Below are positions 52,743 to 61,349 of a stretch of 64,000 nt of DNA, piece by piece (the stretch's first letter is position 1; every line of letters begins with the position of its first letter). The notes beneath the pieces were generated by a model, which ran no database searches, was not told the DNA's origin, and saw nothing but the letters and a program-made list of their open reading frames with translations. The position numbers and the translations under genes are program-made. Source of the DNA: SIG565 sp045594065 (GTDB lineage: Bacteria; Bacillota; Clostridia; Oscillospirales; Acutalibacteraceae); NCBI GenBank assembly GCA_045594065.1, contig JAZNXU010000002.1, forward strand, positions 1 through 64,000. Reading direction: 5' to 3'.

Positions 52743-55013
52743 CTAGAAGCGTATAAATTCAGTATTACCTTGAGGAGCGCTAACAGTGTATTCTTTACCC
52801 TCGCAAACTAGCGTTGCCTTTTCTTCAAAGCCTAAAACCACAGAAATTTCGGTGGCTTTACCATTTTCCCATTTAACACTAACAGTGTGACCTCCTGGAA
52901 TTTTAATACCGCGAAGGTAGCCGTCTTTCCAAGCGGCAGGCAGGGCGGGGAGAATGTGTGCCTTTTCGTCGTAATAACCCACAATTGCTTCAACCACAGC
53001 TGCAACTCCTCCGAAGTTTCCGTCAATCTGGAAAATTCTCGGCGGATGCAGGTCGAGAAGGGTTTCGGCTGCAAATTCCTTAATGAGCGATGTGTAATGC
53101 TCATAGAAATCGGCTGGTCTCTTTATTCTGGCATACAAGCAAGCGCACCACGCTCTGCTCCAGCCTGTATGACCGCCACCATGCTTCATTCGGTATTCGA
53201 GTGAACGAATAGCTGCATTATACTGTTCTTTACGAGTTTCGGGGGTGAAAAGATTTGAGGGATACAGTCCGTAAAGGTGAGATAAGTGCCTGTGTCCCGC
53301 TTCTCGCTCAGGATATTCCTTATCCCATTCCATAAGTCTGCCGTCTGAGCCTATTTTAAATTCGGGCAGGTTATCGATTATCTCTTGCCAGCGTTCAATT
53401 TTTTGTGAATCAACACCTAAAATTTTTGCGGTCTTAATTGCATAATTAAGGCTATCAAATATAAGTTGAATGTCCATTGAAGCATCGGTGCAGATGCCAA
53501 CGGGCAACGAGGGCTGATCGGCTATGGGACACTCAGGTGAATAACTCGGGCAAATATGGTAAATACCCTCTTCGTCTTTTTCGAGAAAATCCTCATAGAA
53601 CTCAGCTACCTGAACGAAATAATCATATGCCTCGTTCTTTAAAAATTCTTTATCACCTGAATATATATAATGCCACCATATATGCTGAGCCAGCCATGCG
53701 GCGGCACCTGTCCATGCAGTCCAGCCATATGAGCCGCAGTGCTTACCCCAAATATCAGTGGAAAGCGGATAATGAATTCCGCGGCACCCAAACAAATTTT
53801 GAGCACTTTCCTTACCCGCATCTTTAACTGAGTTAAGGTATTTTATAAGTCCTTTAGCAGCCTCGGGCATATTTATTGATTCGGCTGCCCAATAGTTCAT
53901 TTCTAAATTAACATCAAGGTGGTAGTCGCTGTCCCATGCGGGTTGAAGCATATTATTCCATTTGCCTTGCAGATGTGTGGGCAACTCACCGTTAAGGGTG
54001 GCAGATACCATCAAGTAACGACCAAAATCAAAGTACATTTCGCAAACAGCATTATCGTCTGCGCCGTCTTTCATTTTCTTTACGCGCTCGCTTGTGGTAA
54101 GTGTGTTAAGCGCCGAATTTTTACCACCTAAATCTAATTTAACGCGGTTCATAATATTGCTAAATTTAGCAATATGCTGCTCTTTTGCTGCTTGCCAGTC
54201 TTCGGGTATATTGCAGGTATTGTCATCTAATATAAGCTCGGCACTATCGCGTGAGGTTGCAATATTTACAACGGCGTAAACATAAGTAGCGTCAGTGATT
54301 TTTATACCGTCTTCGCTTTGAGCCACTGTACCGTCGGTTTTATATACAAGCTTATTTTGAAATCTTTGGGTATCTGTGCCGTTTTTGTCGGTCAAAATAC
54401 CCTCAAGAATCAGGGCGTTATCCTCAAAAGAAAGCGGGGAGAGCTTGCAGCAATCGTCATTGCATTTTCTCGGAGCCACAAAGCAGGAATACTCGGGCAT
54501 TCTTGTAAGTGTTAACTCACCTGAAAATTTATCATTCGCCGTCCATTCGAAACTTAAAAGACCGCTTTCACTGTTTGCAAAGTAACGGCTTGTTACTTCT
54601 ACACCGTCAATTTCGCGTTTAATAGATGCAATACCGTCTGTGAGATTCAGGCGCCGCTCAATATATTTGTTGCTTTCACAGGTGTAGCTGAAATTAACTT
54701 CACCTGCCATTGCGGGACGCTGCAGGGTTTGAGGATTTTCTAATTGAAGTCCTATATCACCCGAAAATAAGAAATTGGTAAAAAGCGCACCCTCATAAGT
54801 TTTGCCGTCTTTAAACAGTTTACGCACAAAGGGCAGATATTTGGCATTTTTGTTTGCCGTGCGCTCTTTTATGCCTGCTTCATACAGCCATTCGTGATTC
54901 ATAGTTATTGCGTCAATATTCTCATTTTCCTGTATCATAGCGGCAAGTCTGCCATTACCTATGGGCAGGCCGTTAATCCATTCGTTTGCAGGTGAGGTGT
55001 AATAAAATTCCAT
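52743..55013 (-). CDS. Glycoside hydrolase family 95 protein (alpha-L-fucosidase or alpha-L-galactosidase)
   Basis: A 756-residue enzyme without an obvious signal peptide, so probably cytoplasmic. The N-terminal beta domain opens with YYTSPANEWINGLPIGNGRLAAMI (family start, in part), MNHEWLYEAG; the alpha/alpha barrel has WDSDYHLDVNLEMNYWAAE near residue 360, GSYGWTAWTGAAAWLAQH near 425, ICPSYSPE, GHRHLSHLYGLYP near 575 and HPPRIFQIDGNFGGVAAV near 660. These are GH95 hallmarks; the Asp in IDGNFG and Asn pair in VNLEMNYW are expected catalytic parts. AGGAGG precedes the ATG. Divergent from the esterase operon, so probably the same sugar. Confidence 0.88.
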   Translation of the reverse strand: MEFYYTSPANEWINGLPIGNGRLAAMIQENENIDAITMNHEWLYEAGIKERTANKNAKYLPFVRKLFKDGKTYEGALFTNFLFSGDIGLQLENPQTLQRPAMAGEVNFSYTCESNKYIERRLNLTDGIASIKREIDGVEVTSRYFANSESGLLSFEWTANDKFSGELTLTRMPEYSCFVAPRKCNDDCCKLSPLSFEDNALILEGILTDKNGTDTQRFQNKLVYKTDGTVAQSEDGIKITDATYVYAVVNIATSRDSAELILDDNTCNIPEDWQAAKEQHIAKFSNIMNRVKLDLGGKNSALNTLTTSERVKKMKDGADDNAVCEMYFDFGRYLMVSATLNGELPTHLQGKWNNMLQPAWDSDYHLDVNLEMNYWAAESINMPEAAKGLIKYLNSVKDAGKESAQNLFGCRGIHYPLSTDIWGKHCGSYGWTAWTGAAAWLAQHIWWHYIYSGDKEFLKNEAYDYFVQVAEFYEDFLEKDEEGIYHICPSYSPECPIADQPSLPVGICTDASMDIQLIFDSLNYAIKTAKILGVDSQKIERWQEIIDNLPEFKIGSDGRLMEWDKEYPEREAGHRHLSHLYGLYPSNLFTPETRKEQYNAAIRSLEYRMKHGGGHTGWSRAWCACLYARIKRPADFYEHYTSLIKEFAAETLLDLHPPRIFQIDGNFGGVAAVVEAIVGYYDEKAHILPALPAAWKDGYLRGIKIPGGHTVSVKWENGKATEISVVLGFEEKATLVCEGKEYTVSAPQGNTEFIRF

Positions 55014-55124
55014 AATATCCTCCTAATATACATTATTTAAATACAGTTTATCATAATGTACCGACTTTTTCTAGTAGAAAAATACAAAATATTTATCAGA
55101 TATTCGCATTGTTTTTAGGCAGCG

Positions 55125-55153
55125 TTGACAATTAAAAAGGAGAGGATTATAAT
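55125..55153 (+). promoter_or_regulatory. Near-consensus promoter of the esterase operon
   Basis: Exact TTGACA (55125-55130), 17-bp spacer and exact TATAAT (55148-55153), 30 bp before the first ATG. Confidence 0.88.
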
Positions 55154-55182
55154 TAGGGAAAAGAGCTTTGGAGGTTTAAATT

Positions 55183-55806
55183 ATGCGTATTTTATTTCAG
55201 GGAGATTCAATTACCGATGCCGATAGAACTAGAGTGCGTCGTGATGAATATGTGGGTAACGGTTATCCGCTGCTTGTAAAATCAGCTCTGGGATTAGAGT
55301 TCCCCGACCGTGATTCCTTTTATAATAGAGGAGAAAGTGGCAATAGAATTGTTAATTTATACTCCCGCATTAAAAGGGATATTATTAACTTGAAGCCTGA
55401 TGTTATGAGTATTCTCATCGGTGTTAACGATGTTTGGCACGAGTTTGAAGAAAGCCCCAACGGCGTTGATGCAGATAAGTTTTACAAAATTTACGATATG
55501 TTAATTGAAGAGGTTTTAGAGGCTCTGCCCGATATTAAAATTATGATTATGGAGCCGTTTGTTTTAAGGGGACTCGGTACCGAGGCTCATTGGGACGAGT
55601 TTGACCGTGAAGTTAAAAAGCGTGCCGCAATGTCGCGCAAAATTGCCGAAAAATACAATCTAACATTCATACCGCTTCAGGCAGGTTTTGATGAACTGAG
55701 CAAAAAGGCACCCAACGGTTTCTGGCTTATGGACGGTGTTCACCCGAATCCCGCAGGTCACGAGTTTATTAAAGAACAGTGGTTGAAAGCTTTCAGAACA
55801 CTATAA
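55183..55806 (+). CDS. SGNH/GDSL hydrolase (probable acetyl esterase)
   Basis: A 207-residue cytoplasmic esterase. Block I is ILFQGDSITDADRTR (Ser near residue 8), block II has the oxyanion Gly in YNRGESGNRIVNL near 49, block III is SILIGVNDVWHEF (Asn near 84) and block V DGVHPNPAGHEFI supplies Asp and His near 187-190. Such enzymes remove acetyl groups from sugars. GGAGG precedes the ATG. First gene of a five-esterase operon; the next start lies 11 bp on. Confidence 0.9.
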   Translation: MRILFQGDSITDADRTRVRRDEYVGNGYPLLVKSALGLEFPDRDSFYNRGESGNRIVNLYSRIKRDIINLKPDVMSILIGVNDVWHEFEESPNGVDADKFYKIYDMLIEEVLEALPDIKIMIMEPFVLRGLGTEAHWDEFDREVKKRAAMSRKIAEKYNLTFIPLQAGFDELSKKAPNGFWLMDGVHPNPAGHEFIKEQWLKAFRTL

Positions 55807-55817
55807 AAGGTGATACT

Positions 55818-56465
55818 ATGATAAGTTTTAAAAACAATGAGGTTATTCTTTTTCAGGGCGATTCTATTACCGACGGACTTCGCGGCAGAAATTACTCCGA
55901 CCTTAATCATGTTTTAGGTCATGGCTATCAGTACATATTAGGCTCTGAGTTTTACGCCGATAATATAAGCAAGAACATTCAGGTAATAAACAGAGGTGTA
56001 GGCGGAAATCGAATTGCCGACCTTTACGGACGCTGGAATGAGGATTGCCTTGACCTGAATCCGACGGTACTCAGCGTGCTTGTAGGTGTTAATGATGTGT
56101 GGTTTTCATATGATAATCGCGGCGGATCAACACCCGATAGATACGAAAAGATTTTCCATTATATGCTCGACGAAGTGCTCGAGAAAAATCCTAACACTAA
56201 AATTGTTGTTATGGAGCCGTTTTGTGGCATATCAAAAAATCAGCCTTTCAGCGAATACATTAACGCAAATGTGCCGTTTTATGCCGAAAAGGCAAGAAAG
56301 GTAGCCGAGGATTATAAGGCTATATTCGTGCCGCTTCAGGATATGTTCAATGAAAAGGCTAAAGAAACCGATATTTTCGAGCTTATATGGGACGGTGTTC
56401 ATCCCACGGCTCTCGGTCATCAGCTCATAGCACGCCGTTGGAAAGAGAGCTTTATAAAGGAGTAG
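55818..56465 (+). CDS. SGNH/GDSL hydrolase, second copy
   Basis: A 215-residue relative of the preceding gene. Block I is ILFQGDSITDGLRG, block II NRGVGGNRIADLYG near 62, block III SVLVGVNDVWFSY near 95, block V WDGVHPTALGHQLI near 197. The start is ATG 55818 behind AAAGGTGAT; the frame extends upstream only into the previous gene. The two may act on differently placed acetyl groups. Confidence 0.9.
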   Translation: MISFKNNEVILFQGDSITDGLRGRNYSDLNHVLGHGYQYILGSEFYADNISKNIQVINRGVGGNRIADLYGRWNEDCLDLNPTVLSVLVGVNDVWFSYDNRGGSTPDRYEKIFHYMLDEVLEKNPNTKIVVMEPFCGISKNQPFSEYINANVPFYAEKARKVAEDYKAIFVPLQDMFNEKAKETDIFELIWDGVHPTALGHQLIARRWKESFIKE

Positions 56466-56468
56466 AAT

Positions 56469-57152
56469 ATGGAAATCAAAATGAATATGCAGTTTTCGTC
56501 AGCCGATGAAAACGGAAAAATGAATTATGCGGTTTATTATCCCGATGATTATACAGATTTACCCTTAATGATTTATCTTCACGGTGCAGGCGAGAGAGGC
56601 ACAAATTTCGAGCATATCTACCGTTGCGGTCTGCCAATGCACTTAGCAAAGGGTCGCACATATCCCGCCGTTATTTTGGTGCCGCAGTGTCCTGCGAAAT
56701 ATGTGTGGGATAATGTTGTAGAAGATGTAAAATCGATTATAGATGAAACGGTTGTGAAGTTTGATATTAAGCCTGACCGTATCTGCCTTACGGGCAGCAG
56801 TATGGGTGGCTTTGGTACTTGGATGATGGGACTTACCTATCGTAACTTCTTTTCAGCTATTGCCCCGATAGCAGGCGGCGGAATGTCGTGGCGTGCATCG
56901 AATCTTTGTACAACTCCTGTATATGCAGTGCACGGCACCGAGGACAAATTAGTGTTACCCGTTTGTTCTCAGATGATGTGCGATGCCGTAAATGCTACGG
57001 GTGGCAATGCAAAGCTTGTGCTTATGGAAAATGCAGGACACGGTGAGCCTATCAACGAGGCTTACGGTAGTATGGATGTTGTGGATTGGTTACTCTCTCA
57101 ACGCCGTACTGATTTTAGAGAAGTTCCCGAGATGTATTCTTTTATCTTTTAA
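56469..57152 (+). CDS. Alpha/beta hydrolase (esterase)
   Basis: A 227-residue cytoplasmic hydrolase. LMIYLHGAGERGTNFEH near residue 33 holds the oxyanion motif, the nucleophile is in CLTGSSMGGFGTWMM near 110, the acid in VHGTEDKLVLP near 160 and the histidine in ENAGHGEP near 198. It resembles dienelactone-hydrolase/PHB-depolymerase-type esterases used on feruloyl or acetyl groups. It lies three bases after an SGNH gene in the esterase operon. Confidence 0.88.
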   Translation: MEIKMNMQFSSADENGKMNYAVYYPDDYTDLPLMIYLHGAGERGTNFEHIYRCGLPMHLAKGRTYPAVILVPQCPAKYVWDNVVEDVKSIIDETVVKFDIKPDRICLTGSSMGGFGTWMMGLTYRNFFSAIAPIAGGGMSWRASNLCTTPVYAVHGTEDKLVLPVCSQMMCDAVNATGGNAKLVLMENAGHGEPINEAYGSMDVVDWLLSQRRTDFREVPEMYSFIF

Positions 57153-57165
57153 TAGGAGGCAAATT

Positions 57166-58458
57166 ATGAAAAAAATTATTGCTTTAATATTGGCTATACT
57201 TATGGTGTTAACCCTTACTGCTTGCGGCGGTACCAAAAACAACGGAGAAAATAATGGTGAACCAGTAGGCAATGTTTCAGGCGAAAAGGGTCAAGGCACA
57301 CCTGCTGAAGTAGGTGCTATCGAAACCGAGTCTGCCCTTGCTAATGCGGCAAAACTGCTGAAAACCGAGAAAAAATTAACTATCGGTTATATCGGCGGTT
57401 CAATTACTCACGGTAGCTCTGCAGCACAACCTATGGGTAACAGTGAACTTAATAAAGAGGGCAAACTTACGAACAATTGGGTTAACCGCACCTCAACTTA
57501 TTTTACAGAAAAATATCCTGATGCCATAATAGAAACAGTAAATGTCGGCGTTTCCAACACACAAACCAATTTCGCTATTTACAGATTGACCTCCCAGCTT
57601 ATGAATACTAACGGTCACGATATGCCAGACCTTGTGTTTATTGAGTTTACTACTAACGACTGGATTAGCGGTGACGACCTGAAAATCGAAATTGAGTCTT
57701 TAATCCGCAACATTTATGCAGCTAATCCCTATGTCGAAATTGTAGTAGTTTCAACCAATGTAAGTCCTGCCAGCCCATCGCGTAAGCTTTACCGTGAAAT
57801 CTGTACCGAATACGGTATTCCGTTTGTGGATGTGGGTCAGAAATTGCGCAGCGCAATCCGCGAAAAACACGGAACAAGTGATGAATCGAACGCGAAATTC
57901 TATACTACAGATAATTTGCATCCAAGTGCAGAAGGCTATAAGCTTTACTATGATTTAATTATCGAAACCATTGAGCCGCTTTTAACAGCAGAGCTTAAAA
58001 GCAATAAGCTTTATAATAATTACGAAAATCTTCGTGAGCCTGTTTGCAGTAATTTAATATCAAATCCAAAAATTACACTCGCTAAAGAATTAACTGCGAG
58101 CGGCAGTACATCATTTGTTGAATCGCCGCTTACCGTGGTTTATTACGACACCGACCTTATCGATGATGTAATAACCGTTGTTCCGAGTTATTTAGAAATG
58201 AATATAGGCAGCACTGTTAAATGTAGTTTCACCGGTAACACTTTTGGCATACTGTTAGGCTTCACCAGAAACCCGTTTAAAATCGAGTACAGAGTTGACG
58301 GCGGTGAATGGAAAACCTATGAAATGAACTCACACCTTGTTGAGCACACGCAGGTAAAAATACTTGAGCATACTCTGTCTGATGGTGCACACACTGCTGA
58401 GATAAAGGTGGCAACCGATGGCTTCCGTTTAGGCGCCATTCTTACAAATGAAAAATAA
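57166..58458 (+). CDS. SGNH-hydrolase lipoprotein
   Basis: A 430-residue surface esterase: signal peptide MKKIIALILAILMVL with lipobox TLTAC (Cys21 lipidated), a linker, SGNH block I IGYIGGSITHGSSA near residue 78, VFIEFTTNDWISGDDL near 155 and the catalytic DNLHPSAEGYK near 258. The C-terminal ~150 residues form a separate beta-sandwich (YLEMNIGSTVKCSFTGNTFG, YRVDGGEWKTYE), probably carbohydrate binding. It is the intact paralogue of the pseudogene at 50162. The long upstream frame is open by chance. AGGAGG precedes the ATG. Confidence 0.9.
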   Translation: MKKIIALILAILMVLTLTACGGTKNNGENNGEPVGNVSGEKGQGTPAEVGAIETESALANAAKLLKTEKKLTIGYIGGSITHGSSAAQPMGNSELNKEGKLTNNWVNRTSTYFTEKYPDAIIETVNVGVSNTQTNFAIYRLTSQLMNTNGHDMPDLVFIEFTTNDWISGDDLKIEIESLIRNIYAANPYVEIVVVSTNVSPASPSRKLYREICTEYGIPFVDVGQKLRSAIREKHGTSDESNAKFYTTDNLHPSAEGYKLYYDLIIETIEPLLTAELKSNKLYNNYENLREPVCSNLISNPKITLAKELTASGSTSFVESPLTVVYYDTDLIDDVITVVPSYLEMNIGSTVKCSFTGNTFGILLGFTRNPFKIEYRVDGGEWKTYEMNSHLVEHTQVKILEHTLSDGAHTAEIKVATDGFRLGAILTNEK

Positions 58459-58467
58459 GGTGAAATT

Positions 58468-59421
58468 ATGATACTCTCTAGTGAGCAATTAAAATCAATA
58501 GTTTTCGGTGCTTATTATTTTTGGGAAACCGACGACGGATATCTTCACCCGATACAGCACACCGAAAAGCAGGTTGAATATTTTAAAAATCTTTTAGAGT
58601 TTTATTATGTCAGAAGCATTGCGGGCAATGCTAAAACCATAGAATTTTCTACTACAGCCACCGAGATTTCTTTCGATTATAAAATACCGTGGTTTGGCGG
58701 ACTTGATACCGTTGAACTTATGGTAGACGGAATTATAATCCAAAAAATCGATGCCGAAGCTTTAAAAAGTGGCAGTAATATTGCCTTTACTCTCCCTGAG
58801 GGTGAAAAGCAGGTAGTGATTTATTTGCCGACCGATGCGCAGATGGTTATTAAAAACTTTTCAATTAATGCGCCGTTTAAACCCGCGCAAAAAGGGGATA
58901 AGGTGCTATGGATTGGCGATTCTATAACTCAAGGCTACGGTCCGCACCGTTCTGCCTGCACATATGTAAGTGTTGCAAACCGCCTGCTTAATTACGATAT
59001 TGTGAATCAGGGCATAGGTGGGTATTATTACGATAAAAACTCACTGGATAAAATGGCTGGTTATCAGCCCGATAAAATCATTATTGCGCTCGGTACTAAT
59101 CAATATAGTGACCCTGAGGCTCCGAGAAAAGTTACCGAATATTATGAGCTTTTACACGAGCTTTACGGTGACACCCCCGTACTTTGTATAACTCCGCTCT
59201 GGCGCCCCGATTTAAAGGACGAAAATTATGAAGCATTTGTTGCCTTTTGCGGAAAGATTGCGGAGATTTGTAAACAGTACGATAATATAACGGTGGTTGA
59301 TGGTTTAAAGCTTATCCCGCACTTGAACGACTATATCTTCGACAATGTTCATCCCAACGCTTTAGGCTGCGAAGTCTACGGCAGAAATTTAGTTGAGGAA
59401 ATAAGAAAAATAGGATTTTAA
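58468..59421 (+). CDS. SGNH hydrolase with N-terminal beta-sandwich
   Basis: A 317-residue protein. Residues ~1-135 form a beta-rich domain (FDYKIPWFGGLDTVELMVDG), as in CE2-like and related esterases; the SGNH domain has WIGDSITQGYGPHR near 148, VNQGIGGYYYDKNS near 180, IALGTNQYSD near 202 and DNVHPNALGCEVYG near 290. No signal peptide is evident. It is the last gene of the operon; no terminator remains, and an IS3-family element lies 50 bp downstream. Confidence 0.88.
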   Translation: MILSSEQLKSIVFGAYYFWETDDGYLHPIQHTEKQVEYFKNLLEFYYVRSIAGNAKTIEFSTTATEISFDYKIPWFGGLDTVELMVDGIIIQKIDAEALKSGSNIAFTLPEGEKQVVIYLPTDAQMVIKNFSINAPFKPAQKGDKVLWIGDSITQGYGPHRSACTYVSVANRLLNYDIVNQGIGGYYYDKNSLDKMAGYQPDKIIIALGTNQYSDPEAPRKVTEYYELLHELYGDTPVLCITPLWRPDLKDENYEAFVAFCGKIAEICKQYDNITVVDGLKLIPHLNDYIFDNVHPNALGCEVYGRNLVEEIRKIGF

Positions 59422-59519
59422 ATTGATTTCATAAATTTTAGTTGTAATAAAAAATCCGCCTCTTTTTGAAGTGAACCCCTTTTGTTAGATAAAAGAGTCT
59501 AATGAAAGGGGTTAATTCT

Positions 59520-60038
59520 ATGTCAAAAAAGAAGTATAGTGATGAACTGAAACTTGAAATAGTAGAGAGATATTTTAAAGAAGATATCAGCGCAAAACAA
59601 TTAGCAAAAGAATATTACATAGGTTCAGAAGCAGACATAAAGAAATGGATTGCAATGTATGAACACCATGGTGTTCGCGGCTTGTGTACTGTAAACGGTA
59701 GTTATGCTGGTAATTTTAAAGTGTCTGTGGTAGAATATATGCAGAATACAGGAGCCTCAATAAGACAAACTGCTGCATATTTCAATATTCCTTCTCCTCA
59801 AACCGTTGCCTTATGGCAACGCATCTACAACACTGAGGGTAAAGAGGCTCTGTGTGAAGAACGTAGAGGCAGGGCAAACAAGATGAATTCTAAAAAAGGC
59901 AAAAAACCACAAGATAATAAAAAAGAAAACGAAGACATATTAGCTGAATTAAAACGTCTTCGTATGGAGAATGAATATTTAAAAAAATTGAATGCCTTAA
60001 TTCAAGAGCGAGAAAAATCTCAGCATACGACAAAGTAG
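59520..60038 (+). CDS. IS3-family transposase OrfA (helix-turn-helix)
   Basis: A 172-residue DNA-binding protein with two helix-turn-helix regions (KLEIVERYFKEDISAKQLAKE near residue 10, in part, and ASIRQTAAYFNIPSPQTVALW near 80) and a C-terminal leucine-zipper-like coiled coil (LAELKRLRMENEYLKKLNAL). ATG 59520 follows GGGG; another ATG 18 bp earlier is possible. A slippery A AAA AAA at 59981-59987 allows -1 frameshifting into OrfB. Confidence 0.92.
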   Translation: MSKKKYSDELKLEIVERYFKEDISAKQLAKEYYIGSEADIKKWIAMYEHHGVRGLCTVNGSYAGNFKVSVVEYMQNTGASIRQTAAYFNIPSPQTVALWQRIYNTEGKEALCEERRGRANKMNSKKGKKPQDNKKENEDILAELKRLRMENEYLKKLNALIQEREKSQHTTK

Positions 60039-60883
60039 CTGTCATTGAAGAATTAAGGCATAAATACAAGTTGGCAGCTCTTTTGAAAATAGCAAATATA
60101 CCTCACAGTACATATTACTACTATCTTAAGCAATCTAAGAAAGAGGATAAATATGCAGTTATTAAAGAAGAAATAATTTCAATTTATCACGAAAATCAAG
60201 GCAGATATGGTTATCGGCGAATCACAATGGAATTACATAACCGAGGTTATGTAATAAACCATAAAACAGTTCAACGCTTAATGAATGTATTAAACCTCAA
60301 GTGTATGGTTAGGGTTAAAAAGTATCATTCATACAAAGGTGAGATTGGTAAAATTGCACCCAACATAATTGAACGAAATTTTAATGCAGAAGCTCCAAAC
60401 CAAAAATGGACTACCGATATAACCGAGTTCGAACTGTTTGGAGAAAAGATATATTTATCTCCAATTTTAGATATGTACAACGGAGAAATAGTTAGTTACA
60501 ACATCAGCGAAAGACCAGTGTTAAATCAAGTATTAAAAATGCTTGATTCTGCATTTGAAAAGATACCGAATAATACAGGTTTAATTTTTCATTCAGACCA
60601 AGGTTGGCAATACCAACATAAGAAATACCAAAAGAAGCTATTGGATAAAGGCATTATTCAAAGCATGTCAAGAAAAGGTAATTGCTTAGATAATTCAATT
60701 ATGGAAAACTTCTTTGGTCTGTTGAAATCAGAGTTATTTTATCTAAGAAAGTTTGAATCAATGGACGAATTCAAGCTTGAATTAGAAAAATACATAGATT
60801 ACTATAATAATAAAAGAATCAAGAGCAAACTAAAAGGACTGAGTCCTGTTCAATACAGGATTCAATCCTCGTTAGTTGCCTAA
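59987..60883 (+). CDS. IS3-family transposase OrfB (DDE integrase), -1 frame
   Basis: The catalytic part, open from the slippery site at 59981-59987 to 60883, so it is probably made as an OrfAB fusion (a TTG at 60071 is the only plausible separate start). An HTH_21 region (YHENQGRYGYRRITMELHNRG) precedes the rve domain: first Asp in WTTDITEF, second in FHSDQGWQYQHK, Glu in NSIMENFFGLLKSELFY. All three are intact, so the element may be active. Confidence 0.92.
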   Translation: MECLNSRARKISAYDKVAVIEELRHKYKLAALLKIANIPHSTYYYYLKQSKKEDKYAVIKEEIISIYHENQGRYGYRRITMELHNRGYVINHKTVQRLMNVLNLKCMVRVKKYHSYKGEIGKIAPNIIERNFNAEAPNQKWTTDITEFELFGEKIYLSPILDMYNGEIVSYNISERPVLNQVLKMLDSAFEKIPNNTGLIFHSDQGWQYQHKKYQKKLLDKGIIQSMSRKGNCLDNSIMENFFGLLKSELFYLRKFESMDEFKLELEKYIDYYNNKRIKSKLKGLSPVQYRIQSSLVA

Positions 60884-60978
60884 TTAAATTTTTGTCTAAC
60901 TTTTTGGGGTCAGTACAATAGCGGGTGGTTTTTCATTTTCGGGCATATCCCTAACCGATACTGGCGACGCACATTTTG

Positions 60979-61094
60979 GTTTTTAAGTCTGCGTAAAATA
61001 CTTTTTGTCTGTATTTTGGCGCAAATACTATATAATAATGGCAATTCCATTTTTTGTGTGTTAAACTATTTATACTGATTTATTCTTTTTTCAT
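60979..61094 (-). pseudogene. IS200/IS605-type TnpA N-terminal remnant
   Basis: On the minus strand a fragment reads SLTHKKWNCHYYIVFAPKYR then QKVFYADL, the characteristic N-terminus of Y1 (IS200/RAYT) transposases, preceded by an ATG at 61094 and an AAAGAGG site but with a TAA four codons in. Similarity stops near 60980; the HUH and tyrosine parts are missing, and the IS3 element begins 68 bp further on. Confidence 0.78.
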
Positions 61095-61212
61095 TTATAA
61101 ACCTCTTTTGAATCACGCGACTATCGCGTGGTTTTCGTTATACAATCAGAGAGCCACCTATGCAAATTTTTGCGCATTTTGCTTTAAGAAACGAAAAAAT
61201 AATGTAATCATG

Positions 61213-61322
61213 ACTACCGGCTTAGCCGGTAGTTTGCTCTGCGCCCATAAGCCGCTGTTACTGGCGGGACTGAAAGTCCACCGAATGATTTACCACTTAC
61301 AAGTGGAGCCGCACGCTGCGGC
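61213..61322. repeat. Cluster of five hairpins at the end of the IS200-like remnant
   Basis: Within 110 bp: ACTACCGGC/GCCGGTAGT (61213-61233), CCGC/GCGG (61252-61267), GGACT/AGTCC (61267-61279), CCACT/AGTGG (61293-61306) and GCCGC/GCGGC (61308-61322). Another, CACGCGA/TCGCGTG, lies near 61115-61131. Such structured ends belong to IS200-type or REP-like elements. The cluster ends right where the AraC coding similarity begins. Confidence 0.75.
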
Positions 61323-61349
61323 GGGATTACCTTTAAAATTCAAGACCAG

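Larger units (their letters stand above)
59472..60912 (+). mobile_element. Intact IS3-family insertion sequence (IS150-like size)
   Basis: A 1441-bp element with imperfect terminal inverted repeats (left TGAACCCCTTTTGTTAGAT, right complement TGACCCCAAAAAGTTAGAC; about 16 of 23 match), two overlapping frames and a slippery heptamer. I see no convincing target duplication (AAG against GTA), so flanks may have rearranged. It separates the esterase operon from an IS200-like remnant. Confidence 0.88.

Noticed and set aside
56992..57165. Longer start for the SGNH lipoprotein
   Set aside because: The upstream frame lies inside the alpha/beta hydrolase gene; the AGGAGG site and signal peptide fix the start at 57166.
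59469..60915. Target-site duplication of the IS3 element
   Set aside because: Flanking triplets AAG and GTA differ and no shifted boundary gives a matching pair.
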